From NCBI RefSeq assembly GCF_016616095.2, contig NZ_CP067089.2, positions 2,108,001-2,172,000 of the forward strand: 64,000 nt of DNA. Direction: 5' to 3'. Shown piece after piece: positions 59,267 through 64,000 of the stretch. Every line of letters begins with the position of its first letter. Position 1 is the first letter of the stretch. A model generated the notes under the pieces. The model was not told the origin of the DNA. It did not search any database and worked only from the letters and a program-made list of their open reading frames with translations. Source of the DNA: Breznakiella homolactica. GTDB taxonomy: Bacteria; Spirochaetota; Spirochaetia; Treponematales; Breznakiellaceae. The translations under genes were made by a program, and so were the position numbers.

Positions 59267-61129
59267 TCAGATGGTAAAACTGCCTACGGTTTTATCCATC
59301 CCGGAAATAGTCTCCTTATTTGTCTCCGCCAGGGAGGAAACCCGGTTCGCCTCGCCGCTGACCGCGGTTATACCTTTGGCCATTTCCTCCATGCCGCCGT
59401 AAATTTCCTTGGCGGAATTTTCAAGCTGGCCCATTTCATTGACCACGGTGGTGCTGCCGGCGTTCATTTCCCGGGATCCCGACCGGACATTCGATGTGGT
59501 ATCGTTCATGATACGGAGGGCTTCCAGGATCTGATCCGCCCCTTCCTTCTGCTCCCTGATGGCATTCTGGACTTCCAGCACCAGGGGCTCGGTTTCGTTT
59601 ATTTTTTCCGAGACCCGGTTGAATGCCTGTTCCGACGCCTGCGCTCCGGAAACAATGGAGTCAATGGTTTTTTCCACTTCCTTGAGTTCGGTTTTTATGG
59701 ATCCCGATTCCACAGCGGATGTTTCCGCCAGACGGCGGATTTCATCGGCCACCACGGAGAACCCCCTGCCCGCCTCGCCGGCGTGGGCCGCCTCAATGGC
59801 GGCGTTCATGGCCAGAAGGTTTGTCTGGGCCGCTATGGTGGCGATAATCTTGTTGGCTTCCTGGAGGGACTGGGACCGCTCGGCGATTTCCTTTATCCCC
59901 TTGCCGCTTTCCAGCTGGACCGCTACCCCCTGGCGGGCGGCGTCATTCAGATCATTAAACTGGCCGGCCATTTTGTTGACCGCGCCGCTGATAGAACTGA
60001 TGTTGCCGACCATTTCCTCGATAGAAGCGGAAGCTTCGGTCACGCTGGCCGCCTGATCGCTGATAAGCCGGTCCAGGGATTCAATGTTCCGGGTAATCTG
60101 CTGAACCGCGCCGGAGGCTCCCGCCACACTGTTCAGCTGGGCCTTCGTTTTTTCCCGGACCTGGTCGATGCCGCCGCTTATTCCCGAAAGCGAACCGGCC
60201 ATGCCGGCGGAGCTCTGTTCAAGCTCATCCCCGGATGCCGAAAGCAGGGTCTGCCCTTTTTTAAGGTCCTGCATACCGCCCCTGAGGTTTTCGCAGAAAC
60301 TGTTGACCATACCGGCCATGGTTCCTATTTCATCCACCGAACACAGGGAGATCCGCTGGGTCAGGTCCTTCCGGGCCGAGGAAAGGCTTTCCAGCTGATT
60401 AACCACGGTATCGAAGATCCGGCCGGTATTCATCTTCAGGACATAGCTGAGACACTGGCTGGCAAAGTAAAATCCCGCCAGAAGGCCTATGGCCAGACCC
60501 CAGCTCCGGCCGTTCATGGAGTCCAGGGTTCCCCCGGCATTGCTCAGAACAAGGAATGAAAGGGAAAACGCGAAGAGCAGGGACATGAGCGCCACCGCCA
60601 GGGGATATACAAAAACCTTGACGCTCTGGCGCTTTGACCTGAGATCCCTGGGGTATTGGGTAAGGTTGTATTCCTTGAGGGATTTTGAAACGAGACCGTC
60701 GGTGAGGATGTAAATCAGGTTGGCGTTGAGCATTCCCGTGGCGAGATTTTCAAGAAACAGGGGAAGCACCAGCCCCGGCCGGATCCCCAGGGCGCTGCCC
60801 TGGAGAAAAACAGCCAGGAGAAAGAGACACTTCGTCAAAACGAAAAGAGCCATAGCCTTCATGGGAAGGCCGCCGATGTTTTTTAACGCCGCGGCGTAGC
60901 CGTCCCCCGCGGCGTTGAAATTTTCCGGGCTGAACAATTTCGCGAAGCTGCCCAGGAGGAAAACATTAACGCAGATAAAGGCTATACCCGCGGCCCCGAT
61001 ACGGACCAGAACCTGGCCGAAGGAAACGCCGGTAACACCGAATACGTTAAACAAAAGGAGGCTTATGCATACCGAAATGATACTTCCCAGGAGGAGAATC
61101 CCGCGGAATAAAACACCGTTATTTTTCAC
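59267..61129 (-). CDS. Methyl-accepting chemotaxis protein
   Basis: A 620-residue receptor. The first 245 residues contain about six hydrophobic helices ('GILLLGSIISVCISLLLFNV', 'MAVLVL'-like stretches) and no large periplasmic domain, so it senses within or at the membrane. A HAMP-like linker lies near 255-300. The signalling hairpin tip is 'IIATIAAQTNLLAMNAAIEA', followed by 'GRGFSVVADEIRRLAETSAV'. The C-terminus ends 'SGMDKTVGSFTI' without a CheR-binding pentapeptide. It is transcribed alone; the ligand is unknown. Confidence 0.92.
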   Translation of the reverse strand: MKNNGVLFRGILLLGSIISVCISLLLFNVFGVTGVSFGQVLVRIGAAGIAFICVNVFLLGSFAKLFSPENFNAAGDGYAAALKNIGGLPMKAMALFVLTKCLFLLAVFLQGSALGIRPGLVLPLFLENLATGMLNANLIYILTDGLVSKSLKEYNLTQYPRDLRSKRQSVKVFVYPLAVALMSLLFAFSLSFLVLSNAGGTLDSMNGRSWGLAIGLLAGFYFASQCLSYVLKMNTGRIFDTVVNQLESLSSARKDLTQRISLCSVDEIGTMAGMVNSFCENLRGGMQDLKKGQTLLSASGDELEQSSAGMAGSLSGISGGIDQVREKTKAQLNSVAGASGAVQQITRNIESLDRLISDQAASVTEASASIEEMVGNISSISGAVNKMAGQFNDLNDAARQGVAVQLESGKGIKEIAERSQSLQEANKIIATIAAQTNLLAMNAAIEAAHAGEAGRGFSVVADEIRRLAETSAVESGSIKTELKEVEKTIDSIVSGAQASEQAFNRVSEKINETEPLVLEVQNAIREQKEGADQILEALRIMNDTTSNVRSGSREMNAGSTTVVNEMGQLENSAKEIYGGMEEMAKGITAVSGEANRVSSLAETNKETISGMDKTVGSFTI

Positions 61130-61578
61130 TTGCTATGCTCCAAATTATAAAATATTGTTATTACTTCAATATACTATGAAGGTACCAGATAAGAGCAACA
61201 TAATCAGCACTATAACGCCGGTCACGGCTTACGAAACCCCGATGGCTTCATCGAGTGTACCGGCTCCCTGGCTGTTTTATGCACAAGGCCGTTTACCTGC
61301 CCGAAGGATGAGACAATCTGGTCCGAGTACCCCGATAGACTCCGTGTCTGGGTCTGAACCTGGCCGCTGGTGTCCCCAAGATTAATGAAGGTTTTTTCTT
61401 TTGCATTTCCTTTCCTGGCGGATACGCCGGCGGTCAATGTCAGAGACGTCGGAGAGGCATCGGGACATGGCATTTCCTTTTTTACATAATCGAGCTGTTC
61501 TTAAACCGGCTCCCCGGAAGGCGCCGGTTTAGGTATATTTTTTCTATAAATAAAGCATTAACCATAGAAGTTGGGTTG
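61130..61578. other. Gene-free stretch between argH and the chemotaxis receptor
   Basis: About 450 bases with no supported gene. An 83-codon minus-strand frame (61222-61473) has a chemoreceptor-like flavour ('SGQVQTQTRSLSGYSDQIVS') but no start signal or family motif. A hairpin AAACCGGC / GCCGGTTT at 61504-61532 lies about 45 bases after argH and may end its transcript. Confidence 0.5.
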
Positions 61579-62967
61579 TCAAATCCGTTTCCGGACCTCC
61601 GTCCGGAGGGCCGCGATCTGCCGGCGGACTTCTTCCGGCGCGGGGCCGCCGGGAAGATTCCTTGCGGCGACACAGGCCGCCGGTGTAATCGCGCCGAAGA
61701 GGTCCGCTTCAAAATACTCCGACCGCTTTTTGAGTTCCGCCAGGGTCCGCTCTCCGATACTGCGCTGTCCCGCGTCGACGCAGTCCCGTACTACCAGGGC
61801 CGCTGCTTCATGGGCCTTCCTGAAGGGGAGCCCTTTCTTTACGAGATACTCCGCGGCATCGGTGGCCTCCAGGAACCCGCCGGTACAGGCCGCTTCCATA
61901 ATATCGGTATTGAATTTCGCGGAAGCCATCATGCCCCGGAACATCCGCAGGCATGAGTACACCGTGTCGAGGCTGTCGAAAAGGGCTTCCTTGTCTTCCT
62001 GGAGGTCCTTGTCGTAGGCGTAGGGTATTCCCTTCATAACCGTCAGGAGGGTTACCAGGTTCCCCGCGGAACGGCCGGATTTGCCCCGGATAAGCTCGGC
62101 GAAATCGGGGTTTTTCTTCTGGGGCATGATGGATGATCCCGTACTCCAGCTTTCGGCGAGGTTGATGAATTTGAATTCCTCACTGGCCCAGATCACCACA
62201 TCCTCACAGAACCGGGAAAGGTGGCTCATAAGTATGGCCGCGGCCGCGGCGAGCTCCAGAGCAAAATCCCGGTCCGCCACGGCATCCATAGAATTGAGGG
62301 ACGGCCGGGAAAAGCCGAGATCCCGGGCGGTTTTTTCCCGGTCCAGAGGAAGCCCCGATCCAGCCAGGGCACCCGCCCCCAGGGGGCATTCATCGAGCCG
62401 GACCAGGGCGTCGCTGAACCGGCCGAGGTCCCGCACCAGGGCGGCGCACCAGGCGCAGAACTGATGGCCCAGACTCACGGGCTGGGCCCGCTGCAGGTGG
62501 GTATAGCCGGGCATAATCGTCCCGGCGTGTTCCTCCGCCCGGTCCAGAAGCGCCTCCGCGGCCAGTCTGATTTCATCACAGACCTCGGGGACCCGGCGCT
62601 TAAGATACAGGCGGAAATCCGTGGCCACTTGATCGTTCCGGCTCCGGCCGGCGTGGACCATGCGTCCGGCGTCGCCCAGGCGTTCGGTGAGAATTCCTTC
62701 TATAAACGAATGGATATCCTCGGCCTCGGGATCTATTTCCAGGGAACCGGATTCCAGCTCCCGGGCGATTTCTTCAAGCGCCCGGTCAAGCTGTTCCGCG
62801 GTCTCGCCGGGGATAATTCCCTGTTTGCCCAGCATGGCCGCGTGGGCCCGGCTGCCCCGGATGTCGTCCAGGGCGAGCCGGCGGTCAACGGAAATCGATG
62901 CCTGGAAGGCAAAGGCTTCGGCTTCGGGTTTTTCCTCCAGACGTCCGGACCAAAGAACCTTTGCCAT
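61579..62967 (-). CDS. argH: Argininosuccinate lyase
   Basis: A 462-residue enzyme of the fumarase/aspartase superfamily. Motifs are 'VHAGRSRNDQVATDFRLYLK', 'MPGYTHLQRAQPVSLGHQF' and the signature loop 'GSSIMPQKKNPDFAELIRGK' with the catalytic Ser. It splits argininosuccinate into arginine and fumarate. The start is the ATG at 62967, one base after the argG stop, so the pair is an operon. The open frame upstream to 63009 is inside argG. Confidence 0.96.
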   Translation of the reverse strand: MAKVLWSGRLEEKPEAEAFAFQASISVDRRLALDDIRGSRAHAAMLGKQGIIPGETAEQLDRALEEIARELESGSLEIDPEAEDIHSFIEGILTERLGDAGRMVHAGRSRNDQVATDFRLYLKRRVPEVCDEIRLAAEALLDRAEEHAGTIMPGYTHLQRAQPVSLGHQFCAWCAALVRDLGRFSDALVRLDECPLGAGALAGSGLPLDREKTARDLGFSRPSLNSMDAVADRDFALELAAAAAILMSHLSRFCEDVVIWASEEFKFINLAESWSTGSSIMPQKKNPDFAELIRGKSGRSAGNLVTLLTVMKGIPYAYDKDLQEDKEALFDSLDTVYSCLRMFRGMMASAKFNTDIMEAACTGGFLEATDAAEYLVKKGLPFRKAHEAAALVVRDCVDAGQRSIGERTLAELKKRSEYFEADLFGAITPAACVAARNLPGGPAPEEVRRQIAALRTEVRKRI

Positions 62968-62968
62968 C

Positions 62969-64000
62969 TCAGCCCGCCACACCGGCGGACTTCGCGTCCG
63001 CGCCGTCAATGTGCTGTTTTTCCTTCACATACCCCTGTTCCATCAGGGCCTTTACCAGTATGGGAAGCCCATAGAGCCGGATAAAGCCCTTGGCATCGGC
63101 ATGGTTGTAGAGTTCCCCGGTTTCAAAACTGGCGATGCTGGCGTTGTACAGCGAATAGGGGGAACTGGCACCGGCGGCGCTGATGGCGCCCTTGTAGAGC
63201 TTGAGCTTTACCGTGCCGGTGACGGTCTTCTGGGTTTCATCGACAAAGGCCGAAAGGGCTTCCCTGAGGGGGGTAAACCAGAGGCCGCCGTAAATCACCT
63301 CGCCCAGCTTCTGGCCCACGGTCTGTTTAAAGGCGTAGGTCTGGCGGTCGAGGCACAGATGTTCCAGTTCCTGATGGGCGTAATACAGAATACTTCCGCC
63401 GGGAGTTTCGTAGACCCCGCGGCTCTTCATACCCACCACCCGGTTTTCGACCAGATCCACAATACCCACCCCGTGGGTGCCTCCGATCTGGTTGAGGGTT
63501 TTTATCAGATCCACGCCGTTCATTTTTTTGCCGTTCACCGCCGAGGGAATTCCTTTTTCAAACTGGATTTCCACGTATTCTGCCTCATCCGGCGCCTGCT
63601 CGGGGGCGACACCCATCTTAAGCATGCCTTTGAGGGAAGGTTCGTTGGCGGGGTCTTCCAGCTCCAGGCCTTCGTGGGACATGTGCCACAGGTTGTCGTC
63701 CCGGCTGTAGGAATCGCTCTTTTTCATGGGAACGGGGATGTTCCGTTTTTCCAGATATTCAATTTCTTCTTCCCGGCTCTTGATATCCCAGGTCCGCCAG
63801 GGGGCGATGATTTCGAGATCCGGGGCAAAGGCCATTATTCCCAGATCGAACCGGACCTGGTCGTTGCCTTTTCCCGTGGCGCCGTGGGCAATGGCGACGG
63901 CTTTTTCCTTGCGGGCGTAATCCACGAGAACCTTTGCGATGAGGGGCCGGGCGGTGGCGGTTCCCAGGAGGTACTTATCCTCATAGAGGGCGTTGGCCTT
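62969..64000 (-). CDS. argG: Argininosuccinate synthase, 5' end outside the window
   Basis: The C-terminal 343 residues of argininosuccinate synthase; the gene runs off the right edge of the window. The visible part starts '[20 protein letters not shown]' and includes '[20 protein letters not shown]', '[20 protein letters not shown]', '[20 protein letters not shown]' and '[20 protein letters not shown]'. These are citrulline/aspartate-binding motifs of the family. It condenses citrulline with aspartate using ATP. The ATG at 63925 is internal, not the true start. It is directly followed by argH. Confidence 0.95.
   Translation of the reverse strand, partial: KANALYEDKYLLGTATARPLIAKVLVDYARKEKAVAIAHGATGKGNDQVRFDLGIMAFAPDLEIIAPWRTWDIKSREEEIEYLEKRNIPVPMKKSDSYSRDDNLWHMSHEGLELEDPANEPSLKGMLKMGVAPEQAPDEAEYVEIQFEKGIPSAVNGKKMNGVDLIKTLNQIGGTHGVGIVDLVENRVVGMKSRGVYETPGGSILYYAHQELEHLCLDRQTYAFKQTVGQKLGEVIYGGLWFTPLREALSAFVDETQKTVTGTVKLKLYKGAISAAGASSPYSLYNASIASFETGELYNHADAKGFIRLYGLPILVKALMEQGYVKEKQHIDGADAKSAGVAG

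Noticed and set aside
61222..61473. Possible chemoreceptor fragment on the minus strand
   Set aside because: Only a loose Ser/Gln-rich resemblance to receptor coils; no start site and no diagnostic hairpin sequence.
1..64000. tRNA, rRNA, CRISPR, insertion sequences or prophage genes
   Set aside because: No T-loop/acceptor patterns, regularly spaced repeats, transposase, integrase or structural phage genes were recognised on either strand by reading alone.

Overview
This 64 kb window looks like a chromosomal segment from a spirochaete, most likely a moderately GC-rich Treponema of the gut or termite-gut type. That is an inference from several things: secreted proteins with a '-FAGG' signal-cleavage style, a free-living set of sugar transporters and glycosidases, a huge beta-helix surface protein ending in an FlgD-like Ig domain, a TRL-type lipoprotein, and a chemotaxis receptor. 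I saw no rRNA, tRNA, CRISPR array, transposase or phage module. Most genes lie on the minus strand.

Region by region. 1-825: a small intact gene that runs straight into the surviving C-terminal half of a methyltransferase. 845-12074: a carbohydrate island with a YesM/YesN-type two-component system (minus), a sugar ABC uptake system (binding protein and two permeases, no ATPase), a GH31 glycosidase, a GH4 glycosidase and an AraC-type regulator. 12140-15752: small accessory genes, including a MarR regulator with two palindromic operators between divergent genes, a flavodoxin/ferredoxin protein, a zinc ribbon and a frameshifted thioesterase. 15813-19418: a FliG-domain-like small protein, two ankyrin-repeat proteins and a TPR-like protein. 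19551-21608: an MFS transporter and a small alarmone synthetase. 21704-24854 (minus): a SIMPL protein, biotin ligase and seryl-tRNA synthetase. 25133-30927 (minus): a Pot-type ABC transporter with a nucleoside phosphorylase and an M20 peptidase. 31617-33508: thrH (+) and era (-). 33626-34235: two overlapping coiled-coil frames. 34300-43869 (minus): a 3189-residue surface protein. 44104-52075: a membrane protein, bacteriohemerythrin, serine acetyltransferase, patatin and a giant CoA-dehydratase activase. 52593-55205: two lipoproteins. 55266-58652 (minus): an Mla/MCE lipid-transport operon with a TPR lipoprotein. 58745-64000: Bcp peroxiredoxin, a chemotaxis receptor, argH and the 3' part of argG.

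The most unusual material is non-coding. A structured element of about 310-340 bases occurs immediately upstream of serS (about 23005-23340, minus sense) and immediately upstream of thrH (about 31278-31590, plus sense). The two copies are collinear and oriented the same way relative to the gene that follows. Both genes concern serine: seryl-tRNA synthetase, and a phosphoserine phosphatase-family enzyme. Each copy contains a nearly invariant 20-base core inside hairpin arms. A third hairpin at 31069-31209 keeps the same core but has entirely different, perfectly self-complementary arms. A related nest of palindromes and 49-base direct repeats fills the thrH/era gap. Whether this is a cis-acting RNA or a dispersed palindromic repeat family cannot be settled from the window.
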